DNA of 64,000 nucleotides, taken from positions 1-64,000 of the forward strand of contig JAZOSB010000026.1 in NCBI GenBank assembly GCA_045656865.1, given 5' to 3'. The stretch is from UMGS1883 sp045656865. GTDB lineage: Bacteria; Bacillota; Clostridia; UMGS1883. The notes under the pieces are model-generated. The model had not been told where the DNA came from. It saw only the letters and a list, made by a program, of their open reading frames with translations, and did not search any database. Position numbers and translations under genes: made by a program. Below, in pieces: positions 7,227 through 16,818 of this stretch; the stretch's first letter is position 1; the number at the start of each line of letters is the position of its first letter.

Positions 7227-8949
7227 GGCTTGTATATAGTGAATACAGCTTTGCGTAATCTCCGCCCTTTGCAATAAGCTCATAATGAGTACCCTCCTCC
7301 GTAATACCGTCGGGAGTAAGGAAGAGAATGCGTGAAGCATTTTTTATTGTGGTAAGCCTGTGGGCTACCGTAAATGTAGTTCTGTTTTGTGACAGTTTTT
7401 CAAGTGATTTCTGTACAATCATTTCACTCTCGTTGTCAAGTGCCGAGGTAGCCTCGTCAAGAATCAGAATCGGGGGGTTTTTGAGGAAGACTCTCGCAAT
7501 GGAAATTCTCTGCTTTTGCCCGCCGGAGAGCTTTACACCTCTTTCACCTACATAGGTGTCGTATCCGTCTTTAAGCCCCATTATAAATTCGTGCGCGCCT
7601 GCCGCCTTTGCAGCTTCCTCAACCTCTTCACGACTTGCATCTGGTTTACCGTAAACAATGTTGTCATACACGCTTCCGCAAAAAAGGTAAACATCCTGCT
7701 GAACAGTACCTATATTGCTTCTCAGGGATTTTAATGTGATGTCCTGAATGTTTTTGCCGTCTATGAAAATTTCACCGTCGGCAATGTCATAAAATCTGGG
7801 TATAAGGTTACAAAGTGTACTCTTGCCACCGCCCGAGGGTCCCACAATAGCAATGTTTTCCCCGTTTTTAATGTCAAGATTGATGTGATTGAGAATATCT
7901 GTTCCGTTGTCATTGTAGCGGAATCTTACATTTTTAAACTCAATATTTCCGCTGAGTTTATCTACATCTTCAGCATTGGTGCTATCCTCGATAGAGATTG
8001 GCTCATCCATTATTTCATAGAAACGCTCAATTCCCGTCATGCCTTTCTGGAATTGCTCTGTAAATTCTACAATCTTGCGGATTGATGTTATAAGTGTCTG
8101 TATATAGAGAAGATATGCAATAAGGTCAGCGGAATTTATGTGCCCCTTGGTCATAAATACTGCACCGATTAAAATTACGCCTATATACATAACTCCGTCA
8201 AAAAATCTTGTTCCTGCCTGAAAAAGTGACATATAGCGGTATGCCCATTTTTTTGATTTTAAGAACTCCTGATTTCCTTTTTCAAACTTATTACGTTCAA
8301 TATCTTCGTTTGCAAAGCTCTTCACAACTCTTATACCTAAAAGGCTGTCCTCAAGATCTGCATTAAGCTCGGCAATCTGTGTACGCTGTATTTTGAATGC
8401 ACCTTTCATCTTTTTCCTGAAAAGAATCATTGAAATCATCATTAAGGGGAGAAGCAGGAATATAAGGCAGGTCAGCCATAAATTTATCTGTGCCAGTATA
8501 ACAAATGAACCTATTATTTTGATTCCTGCAATGAAAAATTCCTCGGGACAATGGTGTGCAAACTCCGTAACGTCAAAAAGGTCGTTTGTAACCCTTGACA
8601 TAATCTGACCGACCTTTGCATTGTCGTAATAGCTGAACGGGAGCTTCTGTAAATGACTGAATAAATCACGGCGCATATCGGTTTCAATCTTGGCACCCGT
8701 TACGTGACCGAGGTTTGCCATATTGTAATTTGCCACCGTATCGCAAAGGCGTAAAAAAAGGTACATAAGACTTAGCCTCATAACCGTTGACATCAGCACA
8801 GCACTCGAACCACCCAGTGCCGTGTTAGTAATTTTACGCACAATAAGCGGAAATGCAAGCTCGCATACAGTAGATGCAGCCGCACAGAAAAGGTCTATTA
8901 TAATAAGCCCTATATACGGCTTGTAATACCGTAAAAATCTTCTGAACAT
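7222..8949 (-). CDS. ABC exporter (fused membrane and ATPase domains, MsbA/lipid-drug type)
   Basis: A 575-residue half-transporter. The N-terminal membrane domain has about six segments (residues 1-310). The C-terminal ATPase has Walker A GPSGGGKST (370-378), signature LSGGQ (474-478), Walker B 'ILILDEATS' and the switch histidine in 'TVAHRL'. Such proteins work as homodimers or heterodimers exporting lipids, drugs or peptides. No second half-transporter is adjacent, so a homodimer is likely. It is transcribed alone on the minus strand between two terminators/promoters. The substrate cannot be told from sequence. Confidence 0.9.
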   Translation of the reverse strand: MFRRFLRYYKPYIGLIIIDLFCAAASTVCELAFPLIVRKITNTALGGSSAVLMSTVMRLSLMYLFLRLCDTVANYNMANLGHVTGAKIETDMRRDLFSHLQKLPFSYYDNAKVGQIMSRVTNDLFDVTEFAHHCPEEFFIAGIKIIGSFVILAQINLWLTCLIFLLLPLMMISMILFRKKMKGAFKIQRTQIAELNADLEDSLLGIRVVKSFANEDIERNKFEKGNQEFLKSKKWAYRYMSLFQAGTRFFDGVMYIGVILIGAVFMTKGHINSADLIAYLLYIQTLITSIRKIVEFTEQFQKGMTGIERFYEIMDEPISIEDSTNAEDVDKLSGNIEFKNVRFRYNDNGTDILNHINLDIKNGENIAIVGPSGGGKSTLCNLIPRFYDIADGEIFIDGKNIQDITLKSLRSNIGTVQQDVYLFCGSVYDNIVYGKPDASREEVEEAAKAAGAHEFIMGLKDGYDTYVGERGVKLSGGQKQRISIARVFLKNPPILILDEATSALDNESEMIVQKSLEKLSQNRTTFTVAHRLTTIKNASRILFLTPDGITEEGTHYELIAKGGDYAKLYSLYTSQ

Positions 8950-9032
8950 TTAAAATTTCTCCTTGTCATCTTTTCAATGTTTTAATTCTATATTATATAA
9001 AACAAACTGTCAAACAAATTTTGCTTTTTTTG

Positions 9033-9061
9033 TTGCTATTTTTCCCCTTCCGTGGTATCAT
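9033..9061 (+). promoter_or_regulatory. Promoter of DMT transporter gene
   Basis: -35 TTGCTA (9033-9038), 17-base spacer, -10 TATCAT (9056-9061), followed by AAGGAG and the ATG at 9093. A moderate sigma-A match in the divergent gap. Confidence 0.55.
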
Positions 9062-9092
9062 ATAGAAGACAATGTACTAAGGAGAATAAATA

Positions 9093-10025
9093 ATGAATAA
9101 CTCAAACAACAGGCTTCTAACAAATACTTTTATAGTTGCACTTGCGGCAATGTTCTGCTGTGCACTATGGGGCAGTGCAACACCTTTTATCAAGCTTGGC
9201 TATCAGCTTATCCGTACAGAAAATAATGTACCCTCAACAATTCTTTTTGCAGGGGTAAGATTCTTTTTTGCAGGTGTGCTGACAGTGCTTATATACAGTA
9301 TTGCACGCAGAAAGTTTTTGCTTCCTAAGAAAGAGAATCTTAAGGCAATAGCAACAGTTTCCTGCTTTCAGACTATTATACAGTATCTTTTCTTTTACAT
9401 AGGACTTTCCCTTACAACGGGTGTAAAGGGTACTGTTATAAGCGGCTCCAACTGCTTCTTTTCAATTCTTTGTGCAACACTAATATTCCGTCAGGAAAAG
9501 CTTACTGCTAAAAAGATTATCGCCTGCATAATCGGTTTTGCAGGAATAGTTCTGATTAACCTTAACGGTCTCAGTATGAATCTTAACTGGGGTGACGGAT
9601 GTGTTCTTCTCTCAAACTTTGCCTACGGTATTTCGGGTGCCCTTATGAAAAGGTATTCAAGCAAGGAAGACCCCGTTATCATCAGCGGTTATCAGTTTAT
9701 AATGGGCGGATTTGTAATGATTCTTGTGGGTCTGTTATCAGGCGGAGTAATTACTATAAATAGTCCTGAGGCTTTCGGTGTTATGCTGTATCTCTCCCTG
9801 CTTTCTGCACTTGCATATTCTTTGTGGGGTGTGCTTCTTAAGTTTAACCCCGTCTCCAAGGTTAGTATATACAGCTTTATGACTCCTGTTTTCGGTGTGC
9901 TTCTGACGAACCTTATGCTGACGGAAAAAAGCACAGTTTCACCGTTAAACCTTATTTCCGCACTCATTCTTATCTGCGGTGGAATATTTATTCTTAATTA
10001 CCAAAAACAAAAGAAAAATCAGTAA
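9093..10025 (+). CDS. EamA/DMT-superfamily transporter
   Basis: A 310-residue membrane protein with about ten hydrophobic helices arranged as two EamA repeats of five ('AALWGSATPFIKLGYQ' opens the first; 'NFAYGISGALMKRYSS' falls in the second). The drug/metabolite transporter superfamily usually exports amino acids, purines or other metabolites. The gene stands alone, with its own promoter and a terminator shared with the convergent neighbour. The substrate is not predictable. Confidence 0.88.
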   Translation: MNNSNNRLLTNTFIVALAAMFCCALWGSATPFIKLGYQLIRTENNVPSTILFAGVRFFFAGVLTVLIYSIARRKFLLPKKENLKAIATVSCFQTIIQYLFFYIGLSLTTGVKGTVISGSNCFFSILCATLIFRQEKLTAKKIIACIIGFAGIVLINLNGLSMNLNWGDGCVLLSNFAYGISGALMKRYSSKEDPVIISGYQFIMGGFVMILVGLLSGGVITINSPEAFGVMLYLSLLSALAYSLWGVLLKFNPVSKVSIYSFMTPVFGVLLTNLMLTEKSTVSPLNLISALILICGGIFILNYQKQKKNQ

Positions 10026-10027
10026 GT

Positions 10028-10057
10028 AAAAAAGTCACCCCGAGGGGTGACTTTTTT
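10028..10057. terminator. Bidirectional terminator, DMT transporter / GH106-like gene
   Basis: A 14-bp perfect inverted repeat (AAAAAAGTCACCCC / GGGGTGACTTTTTT) just after the DMT stop and touching the stop of the minus-strand gene. T runs leave both ends. Confidence 0.9.
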
Positions 10058-12554
10058 AATACTCAAAACTGCATATTTCAATTTTTTCAAGACCGAATGG
10101 TTTAGCTTCTTCCTTACTGCTTCGGAGAAGATTGTAGGGGGTATTGTAAATTGTAATTTCTGCAACTGCACCGCAGTCAAGGTTAAATACCTCGAGCATT
10201 GGGGTTTCACTGAAGAATGTGTACGACCGCTTGCCGATTTTTATACGGCAGATGTCAAAATCACCGTGTACTGATAAGATGCAGTCGCCCAAATCCTTGT
10301 CAGGAAGCTTTGCCTGATAGGTAAGAGGACCGTAATAATATGCCATTCCCGATTTAGTAATGTCATTTTCATATTCACTGAGTCTTATGAGCGAGCTTTC
10401 CGTTGCATCAAAATCACCGCACAGATATACAGGCTCAAAGGATGTAATGTTATATGAATAAAAATGCGAGGGTGTAAAGCTTGAAAAATCGGGGTTATAG
10501 TTATTCGATTTCTTATATCCCAGTGCAAGGGTGTTTCTGCCGTTTGAAAGATACGGTGTTATGTTAACACCCATAAATCGGGGGTCCTTGTCCGAGGGGA
10601 TAAACCCGACAAGCTTATTTCCGTTAAGCTCTGTATATTCAATGTTGTCCGCATTTTCAACGAATGCCCTAACTTCACCTATATTTTCAAGGTCTGCTTC
10701 AAAGGGATACTTGACCTTAACTGTTTCACCGTCATTAAGAGAGTAAAATTCCTTATGCAGATTATCAATACTGTTCTCTCTAAAAGACCTTCTGCCAAAG
10801 CAGGCATTAACATTCTTAAGAGGGAGAATATTTTCCTCTGCCGAAGCAAGGGCAAACGGCACCTCGCTTTTTACTGTATGAGGAGTAAACTCAATATCGT
10901 CGGTGTAGGGAGGTGCATTATCCTCGTTAAGCTCCGCGGAATATATCAGCATAGCCGTTTTTCCTGCTTTCAGAGTAAATACACACTTTCCGTCGTCGGA
11001 GGGGATTTTATAAAGCTCACCGTTCGAACTGTCTGCGGCAAAAAGCTTTTTGCCGTCAATATGTGCAGTAACGGTAGTATCTTCACCGAGTGAAGTAATA
11101 AATATATATTCGTCGTTTCCATTTGTCCTGCGGTTTATAATAATGTCTTTGTCCGTCTCTATTTTTACAGAATTTCTACTAAGAAGCTTTTCTGCGGAAA
11201 AATCAAAATCAGCCCTAATGATATTTCCGTCAAAACCGTCTATGGTTGCAGTGTCGGATATTATTGTTGTGTACTCATATTTTCCTGCCGTAACAGTGTT
11301 TTTACCTATCCTTGCAGCTTTCTCAAAAAAACTCTTTTCCATCATATGGAAAGGAACACCCGAAAGAAGAAGCTTCTTTGCAATGCCATTGAAAAGGATG
11401 TCTGAATCGGAATTGTATATAACAAGAATTTTCGTATCGGTTTTGGTGTTCGCCCCTGCAAAGCATTGCCTTGCAAGCCTGTCGGAGATAGTTTTTTCAG
11501 AAAACTTTGAAACCGTTGCTGTATGCTTTTCATACTTTCTTCTGTCGGAAAGGGAGAATGCTACACTATCATAAATAACTCCGCAGACACCGAAAGATGC
11601 CATAAATGAAGCAGAATTGTATCTTTTCGAGCAAGGTGCAAACGATGGGAGAAGAAGTCTTGCAAAAAACGGCTTTTCAAACTGCTCACAAATTGTCTGT
11701 GCAAGCTTGATTTCTGCAAAATCAGGATTTTCCGTGTCTACGCAGAGGGAGACTGAATCGGCTCTCATATACTGCATTTGCCGTGAAAAGCTTTTTTCAC
11801 CGCCAATGCTTACAGAAAGGGAAAGCTCATTCTTCTTACATTCGTCTTTCAAAAATGCAGTGAAATTTTCACCTATACATTCGCTTACGGAATTTTTATA
11901 AGATTCTTTTTGTGTTGTGAGTAAGCTTTCCGATACATTTGCTCCTGCCTTTTTCAAGGCGGATTTTGAGTATGGCACGAAGCTTTCGGGAAAATCTATA
12001 TTTGTGAGGAAGCCCTCAATCTCCACTCCGAGAAACCTTTTACATTCACGGAAATATTTATTATACACAGCATCAACAAAGCACTCTGTAACAAATCTGT
12101 CCGTAATATCTGCAAACGGGAGTCTTCCCGAAGCACGTACCTTGCTTACATCACGGAGTACAAGTACAAACTCTCCGCCTTCGGAAATTACCTCGTCAAA
12201 CTTTTCTGTATCACTCTTTTTTACTTTCATAATGTCACGGCATCTGTAATCACCCACACTTGTGATTTCTCCGCCGCCGTTTCCGCTTACAGGAGAATTT
12301 TCGTCGCATATAACAAGGGTGATTCCGTATTTTCCGCCTCTTCTTGCAGCGGTGCGGATAAGCTCAAAATAATCCGCTGACAAATAGGGGAGAACAAGTC
12401 CCTTTGACGGGCGTATGTAAATACGTGAAATCCCCATTTCGGAAAATTCCATCAGCCTTGTGTCAATTTCCTCCGCAGTAGGCTTTGCACACCAGTCCCA
12501 TACCAGAGAGGGGCAATATTCTTTATATGTATTTTTAAATTCTCGAATATCCAT
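10056..12554 (-). CDS. GH106-like cytoplasmic glycoside hydrolase homologue
   Basis: An 832-residue protein. The N-terminal third resembles the TIM barrel of GH106-type and related glycosyl hydrolases: 'EIDTRLMEFSEMGISRIYIRP' followed by 'YLSADYFELIRTAARRGGKYG' and 'DEN-P-SG'. A C-terminal region (about 620-730) looks like a galactose-binding beta-sandwich. No signal peptide is visible, so it should act inside the cell. At the place where many relatives appear to read T-D-E-P, this one reads T-N-I-D, so catalysis is uncertain. ATG 12554 has AGGAG 7 bases upstream; longer starts lie inside the promoter. The precise family needs a profile search. Confidence 0.6.
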   Translation of the reverse strand: MDIREFKNTYKEYCPSLVWDWCAKPTAEEIDTRLMEFSEMGISRIYIRPSKGLVLPYLSADYFELIRTAARRGGKYGITLVICDENSPVSGNGGGEITSVGDYRCRDIMKVKKSDTEKFDEVISEGGEFVLVLRDVSKVRASGRLPFADITDRFVTECFVDAVYNKYFRECKRFLGVEIEGFLTNIDFPESFVPYSKSALKKAGANVSESLLTTQKESYKNSVSECIGENFTAFLKDECKKNELSLSVSIGGEKSFSRQMQYMRADSVSLCVDTENPDFAEIKLAQTICEQFEKPFFARLLLPSFAPCSKRYNSASFMASFGVCGVIYDSVAFSLSDRRKYEKHTATVSKFSEKTISDRLARQCFAGANTKTDTKILVIYNSDSDILFNGIAKKLLLSGVPFHMMEKSFFEKAARIGKNTVTAGKYEYTTIISDTATIDGFDGNIIRADFDFSAEKLLSRNSVKIETDKDIIINRRTNGNDEYIFITSLGEDTTVTAHIDGKKLFAADSSNGELYKIPSDDGKCVFTLKAGKTAMLIYSAELNEDNAPPYTDDIEFTPHTVKSEVPFALASAEENILPLKNVNACFGRRSFRENSIDNLHKEFYSLNDGETVKVKYPFEADLENIGEVRAFVENADNIEYTELNGNKLVGFIPSDKDPRFMGVNITPYLSNGRNTLALGYKKSNNYNPDFSSFTPSHFYSYNITSFEPVYLCGDFDATESSLIRLSEYENDITKSGMAYYYGPLTYQAKLPDKDLGDCILSVHGDFDICRIKIGKRSYTFFSETPMLEVFNLDCGAVAEITIYNTPYNLLRSSKEEAKPFGLEKIEICSFEY

Positions 12555-12582
12555 AGCAATACTCCTAAATCTGATTAGTACC

Positions 12583-12611
12583 ATTTTAACCGATAACCTT
12601 AAAAAGGTCAA
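12583..12611 (-). promoter_or_regulatory. Promoter of GH106-like gene
   Basis: Minus strand -35 TTGACC (12606-12611), 17-base spacer, -10 TAAAAT (12583-12588), placing the transcript start about 20 bases before ATG 12554. It overlaps the most distal possible start codon, which rules out the longer ORF. Confidence 0.7.
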
Positions 12612-12641
12612 TATTTAAAGAAGATTTTCTTTTTATGCGTA

Positions 12642-12670
12642 TTGTTTTTGTTAAAATTTTGTAGTATAAT
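12642..12670 (+). promoter_or_regulatory. Promoter of aminotransferase operon
   Basis: -35 TTGTTT (12642-12647), 17-base spacer, -10 TATAAT (12665-12670); AGGAGG and ATG 12712 follow. Confidence 0.65.
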
Positions 12671-12711
12671 AAATAATTAGTAGAATTACCTATGTTCAGG
12701 AGGATAATATT

Positions 12712-13905
12712 ATGGTATCAGAAAAAATGTATGAATTAGGAAGCCGCAGAAGCGAAATTCGAGAGCTTTTTGAATACGGACTTAAAAGAAAGGCAGAAAT
12801 AGGTGCGGAAAACGTATTTGATTTCAGCCTCGGTAACCCCAGTGTTCCTGCACCCGATTGTGTAAAGGAAGCACTGGCAGATTTGGTTTTGAACACAGAC
12901 CCCGTGGCACTTCACGGGTATACTTCCGCTCAGGGTGCTCCTGATGTCAGAAAAAGCTGTGCTGACTATGTAAACGCCAACTTCGGTACAAGCTACACCG
13001 CTGACAATTTCTATATGACAGTTGGTGCAGCGGCATCACTCACAATTTCACTTTCTGCTATTTCCGAGGATAAGGGGGAGGTAATCGTGCTTGCACCCTT
13101 TTTCCCGGAATATACTGTATTTATAAATCAGGCAGGAATGACTCCCATTATTGTAAAATGCCGTGAAGAGGATTTTCAGATTGATTTTGATGCACTTAAA
13201 GCTGCCATCAATGAAAATACCAAGGCAGTAATTGTAAACTCACCCAACAACCCCTCAGGTGTTGTTTTCTCAGAGGATACAATAAAAAAGCTTGCCTGTG
13301 TTCTTTCTGAAGCAGAAAAGACTTACGGAAAGGACATCTACATCATTGCAGATGAGCCTTACCGCGAGCTTGTTTATACAGACGGTGTAACTGTGCCTTT
13401 TGTACCCAACTACTATAACAATACAATCGTGTGCTATTCTTTCAGTAAGTCCCTTTCACTTCCCGGTGAAAGAATCGGTTACGTTCTTGTCCCCAATACT
13501 GCAAACGAATGGCAGAAAGTTTACTTTGCAGTATGCGGTGCAGGCCGTTCTCTCGGCTTTGTATGTGCACCAAGCCTTTTCCAGAAAATAGTTCCCAAAT
13601 GTATTGGAAAAACTGCGGATATTTCAATATACAAGAAAAACCGTGACATACTTTGTGATGCTCTTTCCAAATATGGCTACACAGTAGCACAGCCCGACGG
13701 TGCTTTCTATCTCTTTGTAAAAGCACTTGAAGAAAGCTCCCGTCATTTCTGCGAAAAGGCTAAAAAGTATGAACTTCTGATTGTTCCCGGTGACAGCTTC
13801 GGTTATCCCGGTTATGTAAGAATTTCTTACTGTGTATCAACCGAAATGATTGAAAAATCACTTCCCTCCTTTGAAAAACTTGCGAAGGAATATAAATATA
13901 GATGA
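12712..13905 (+). CDS. Class I/II PLP-dependent aminotransferase
   Basis: A 397-residue fold-type I aminotransferase. It shows the 'NSPNNPSG' substrate/cofactor loop, the 'ADEPYREL' strand carrying the PLP-pyridine Asp, and the Schiff-base lysine K246 in 'SFSKSLSLPGERIGY', followed by the phosphate-binding Arg. It belongs with the aspartate/aromatic-type transaminases; the amino acid used cannot be fixed by eye. AGGAGG lies 8 bases upstream of the ATG. The stop overlaps the next start by 4 bases, so the two genes are coupled. Confidence 0.9.
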   Translation: MVSEKMYELGSRRSEIRELFEYGLKRKAEIGAENVFDFSLGNPSVPAPDCVKEALADLVLNTDPVALHGYTSAQGAPDVRKSCADYVNANFGTSYTADNFYMTVGAAASLTISLSAISEDKGEVIVLAPFFPEYTVFINQAGMTPIIVKCREEDFQIDFDALKAAINENTKAVIVNSPNNPSGVVFSEDTIKKLACVLSEAEKTYGKDIYIIADEPYRELVYTDGVTVPFVPNYYNNTIVCYSFSKSLSLPGERIGYVLVPNTANEWQKVYFAVCGAGRSLGFVCAPSLFQKIVPKCIGKTADISIYKKNRDILCDALSKYGYTVAQPDGAFYLFVKALEESSRHFCEKAKKYELLIVPGDSFGYPGYVRISYCVSTEMIEKSLPSFEKLAKEYKYR

Positions 13906-14741
13906 AGCCTTTAAAAACAAAAAAAGCCTTTGCGATTATACTTTCACTCTTTTTCACGGTGCTGTATTTCCGTCATATAAAAAACGCAAATGAAGCTTTT
14001 TATCAGGTGAATTACCCAAAAGAGGACATATCGGAGATTTTGTCAAAGGATTCCTTGATAGAGGAGGATTATACGCTCCTTTTTAAACAAACAGGACTTT
14101 CTCCCTACGTATCGGCAAAGCTGATTGAAAATGGAAGAGAAGACCTCCTTTTAAAAATGAATGAGCTATATCTGAATAATCCTGAGATAAAAACGGATTT
14201 TGTTGCATTTCCCGTGACCGCAAGTGAGAGGAACTTAAATCAGATTACCCCTCTTGCCGACCTTAAAAAAGGTGATATATTAGTTACATTCAACACACAT
14301 ACTCTTGACTGGAGGCACGGACATTGCGGAATGGTTCTTGATGAAGAGAAAGGTATTCTTCTGGAGCATATGTCAATCGGCAATCCATCTTGCCTTACTT
14401 ATGCAAAAAACTGGGGAGAATACCCAAGCTTTGTTGTGCTCAGGTATCCTGATGAGAGTGTTTCTGAAAAAGCGGCAGAGTATGCAAAAGAGCATCTTTT
14501 GGGAATTGATTATAACATTCTTGCAGGTGTATTAAAAAAGGATAAATCAGACGAAGAAGTTCCTGAAAGCTCTCATTGCTCCCATATAGTCTGGCAGGCA
14601 TACAAAGCGGCAGGCGTAGATATTGACCCGAACGGGGGTATCTTCGTAACACCACTCAATATAGCGATGTCCGATAAACTGAAGGTAGTACAATTATACG
14701 GACTGAATCCCGAAAAATATAAGAACAGATTAGCCAGGTAG
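13902..14741 (+). CDS. Membrane-anchored permuted NlpC/P60 (YiiX/YebB-like) cysteine hydrolase
   Basis: A 279-residue protein with an N-terminal hydrophobic segment (about 8-25), so it is probably secreted or anchored outside the membrane. The central domain has H141 in 'GHCGMV' and, later, C226 in 'SHCSHIVWQAY'. The order His before Cys is that of circularly permuted NlpC/P60 papain-fold enzymes (YiiX/YebB, LRAT-like). These hydrolyse peptidoglycan amides or lipid esters; which applies here is unknown. C226 as nucleophile is inferred from family patterns. It is translationally coupled to the aminotransferase gene, a pairing with no obvious shared pathway. Confidence 0.7.
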   Translation: MKPLKTKKAFAIILSLFFTVLYFRHIKNANEAFYQVNYPKEDISEILSKDSLIEEDYTLLFKQTGLSPYVSAKLIENGREDLLLKMNELYLNNPEIKTDFVAFPVTASERNLNQITPLADLKKGDILVTFNTHTLDWRHGHCGMVLDEEKGILLEHMSIGNPSCLTYAKNWGEYPSFVVLRYPDESVSEKAAEYAKEHLLGIDYNILAGVLKKDKSDEEVPESSHCSHIVWQAYKAAGVDIDPNGGIFVTPLNIAMSDKLKVVQLYGLNPEKYKNRLAR

Positions 14742-14792
14742 AGAAGTAATACCGTGAAATGTTTTTCATATAATTCTATAGGAGGGATTGTT

Positions 14793-16766
14793 GTGATTGC
14801 CGAAAAAGAAAATAAATATATGAACGAGCTTGCAAAGTCATACCCTGACAGAAGCAGTGCTTTAAGCGAAATTATTAATCTGAATGCTATTTTAAACCTG
14901 CCTAAAGGCACTGAGCATTTTATGAGTGATCTTCACGGGGAGCATGAGGCCTTTTCACATATCAGAAGAAATGCATCAGGTGTAATAAGGCGAAAGGTAG
15001 ATGTGCTTTTTAAAAAGACCCTTACTCCAAACGAGCGTGCGGAGTTATCTACTCTCATATATTATCCCGAAGAGAAGCTTGATTCCAATTTGCTTGTTAA
15101 TGAAGAAAAAGATAACTGGTACAAGGTTACCCTTAAAAGGCTTCTAGAGGTTTGTAGGTTTATTAGCAGTAAGTATACCCGTTCCAAGGTGCGTAAGCAT
15201 CTGAAGCGTACAGCAAAGGGTTATGACTATATTATAGACGAGCTTTTAAATAATGACTATGACGCTGCAAACAAGGGTCATTATTACGATAATATCTTAA
15301 ATACGATTATAAGTGTCGGTTCTGCAGAAAAATTTATTATAGCTTTGTGTTCTGCCATAAAGAGTATGGTTATAGACCATCTCCATATAGTGGGGGATAT
15401 TTTTGACAGAGGACCCCGTGCAGATTTAATAATGGAGCAGCTTATGAAAGAAAATTCCATAGATATTCAATGGGGAAACCATGATGCATTGTGGATGGGT
15501 GCTGCTGCAGGCTCGAGGGTATGTATTGCAACTGTGCTTAATAATTCCATTACATACAAGAATCTTGATGTTGTAGAAATAGGCTATGGAATCTCATTAC
15601 GCCCGTTAGCATTGTTTGCCAATGACGTATATGCAAAATCAGATGTTTCCAATTATATGCCAAAGGGTAATTCAGACGGTGATGCATTCATAAATGATGA
15701 TGACAGACTGGTTGCCCGTATGCATAAAGCCATAAGCATTATTCAGTTTAAGTTGGAGGGGCAGACAATTCTCAGAAATCCCGACTTTGGAATGGAACAC
15801 AGACTTCTTCTGGATAAAATTAACTGGGATAACGGCACAGTAAATATAAGTGGAAGAGAGTATCCGTTAAAGGAAAAAGATTTCCCAACCATTGACAAGG
15901 ATAATCCATATGAGCTTACTGACGGAGAAAAGGAGCTTATGCAGTATTTAAAAAGTGCTTTTATGAGGTCACAGAAATTGCAGAATCATATAAAGTTCCT
16001 TTTTGAAAAAGGTGAAATATACACAATTTTTAATAAGAATCTGTTGTTTCACGGGTGTATTCCTCTTAACGAGGACGGTAGCTTTATGAACTTTCCCATA
16101 GCAGGGGGAATGTCGGGAAGAGCATTTATGGATTTTTGCGACCGTACGGCACGGAAAGGATTTTTTTCACGAGAGGGAAGCGGCACAAAACAGTTCGGCA
16201 AGGATTTTCTTTGGTTTTTATGGTGTGGTAAGGATTCACCCCTTTGTGCAAGGAAGAAAATAGCCACTTTTGAACGGCTTTTGATAGAAGCACCCGAAAC
16301 CTGGGGAGAGCCTAAAAATGCGTATTATCAATGCTGGAATGATGAAAGTATAGTCCAGAAAATATTGGAGGAGTTTTCTCTTGGGGGAAAGCATTCGCAT
16401 ATCATAAACGGACACGTTCCCGTTCAGTATAAGAAAGGGGAGGACCCGATAAAAGCAAACGGAAAGCTGATTCTTATTGACGGAGGCTTCTGTCGTGCAT
16501 ATCAGCAGACTACGGGAATTGCAGGATATACTCTTATCTACAATGCTGACGGTATGAGAATTTCTGCACATGAGCCGTTCCGCGGTGTGCAAAATGCGAT
16601 AAATAATAACGCGGATATTTTGTCGGAAACTGTTATTTTTGAACAGGCTACGGATAAAATAAGGGTAAAAAATACTGATATAGGTGCTTCAATCAGTGAA
16701 AAGATTGAGGATTTAACAAAATTGGTTGAATGCTATGAAACAGGAAGCATAAAAGAAAGAATATAA
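14793..16766 (+). CDS. fbp: Class III fructose-1,6-bisphosphatase (Firmicutes type)
   Basis: A 657-residue protein of the large Firmicutes FBPase family, which hydrolyses fructose-1,6-bisphosphate in gluconeogenesis. Calcineurin-type metal motifs are in order: 'MSDLHGEHEAF', 'VGDIFDRGPRAD', 'WGNHDALWMGAA' and, near the end, 'INGHVPV'. Length matches the family. The longer ORF begins at GTG 14754 with no ribosome site. I chose GTG 14793, preceded by AGGAGG at 7 bases. It follows the NlpC/P60-like gene by 51 bases and ends in an exceptionally long terminator. Confidence 0.93.
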   Translation: MIAEKENKYMNELAKSYPDRSSALSEIINLNAILNLPKGTEHFMSDLHGEHEAFSHIRRNASGVIRRKVDVLFKKTLTPNERAELSTLIYYPEEKLDSNLLVNEEKDNWYKVTLKRLLEVCRFISSKYTRSKVRKHLKRTAKGYDYIIDELLNNDYDAANKGHYYDNILNTIISVGSAEKFIIALCSAIKSMVIDHLHIVGDIFDRGPRADLIMEQLMKENSIDIQWGNHDALWMGAAAGSRVCIATVLNNSITYKNLDVVEIGYGISLRPLALFANDVYAKSDVSNYMPKGNSDGDAFINDDDRLVARMHKAISIIQFKLEGQTILRNPDFGMEHRLLLDKINWDNGTVNISGREYPLKEKDFPTIDKDNPYELTDGEKELMQYLKSAFMRSQKLQNHIKFLFEKGEIYTIFNKNLLFHGCIPLNEDGSFMNFPIAGGMSGRAFMDFCDRTARKGFFSREGSGTKQFGKDFLWFLWCGKDSPLCARKKIATFERLLIEAPETWGEPKNAYYQCWNDESIVQKILEEFSLGGKHSHIINGHVPVQYKKGEDPIKANGKLILIDGGFCRAYQQTTGIAGYTLIYNADGMRISAHEPFRGVQNAINNNADILSETVIFEQATDKIRVKNTDIGASISEKIEDLTKLVECYETGSIKERI

Positions 16767-16818
16767 TAGAAAAAAGATGGCGTAAAAAACTAAGTTTTTT
16801 ACGCCATCTTTTTTCTAT
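16766..16818. terminator. Bidirectional terminator between fbp and ZIP transporter
   Basis: A 26-bp perfect inverted repeat with a one-base centre. It holds the core GATGGCG / CGCCATC plus A- and T-tracts that extend past the convergent ZIP stop codon. Confidence 0.93.

Noticed and set aside
14754..14792. N-terminal extension of fbp from GTG 14754
   Set aside because: No ribosome site there, while GTG 14793 has AGGAGG at good spacing.
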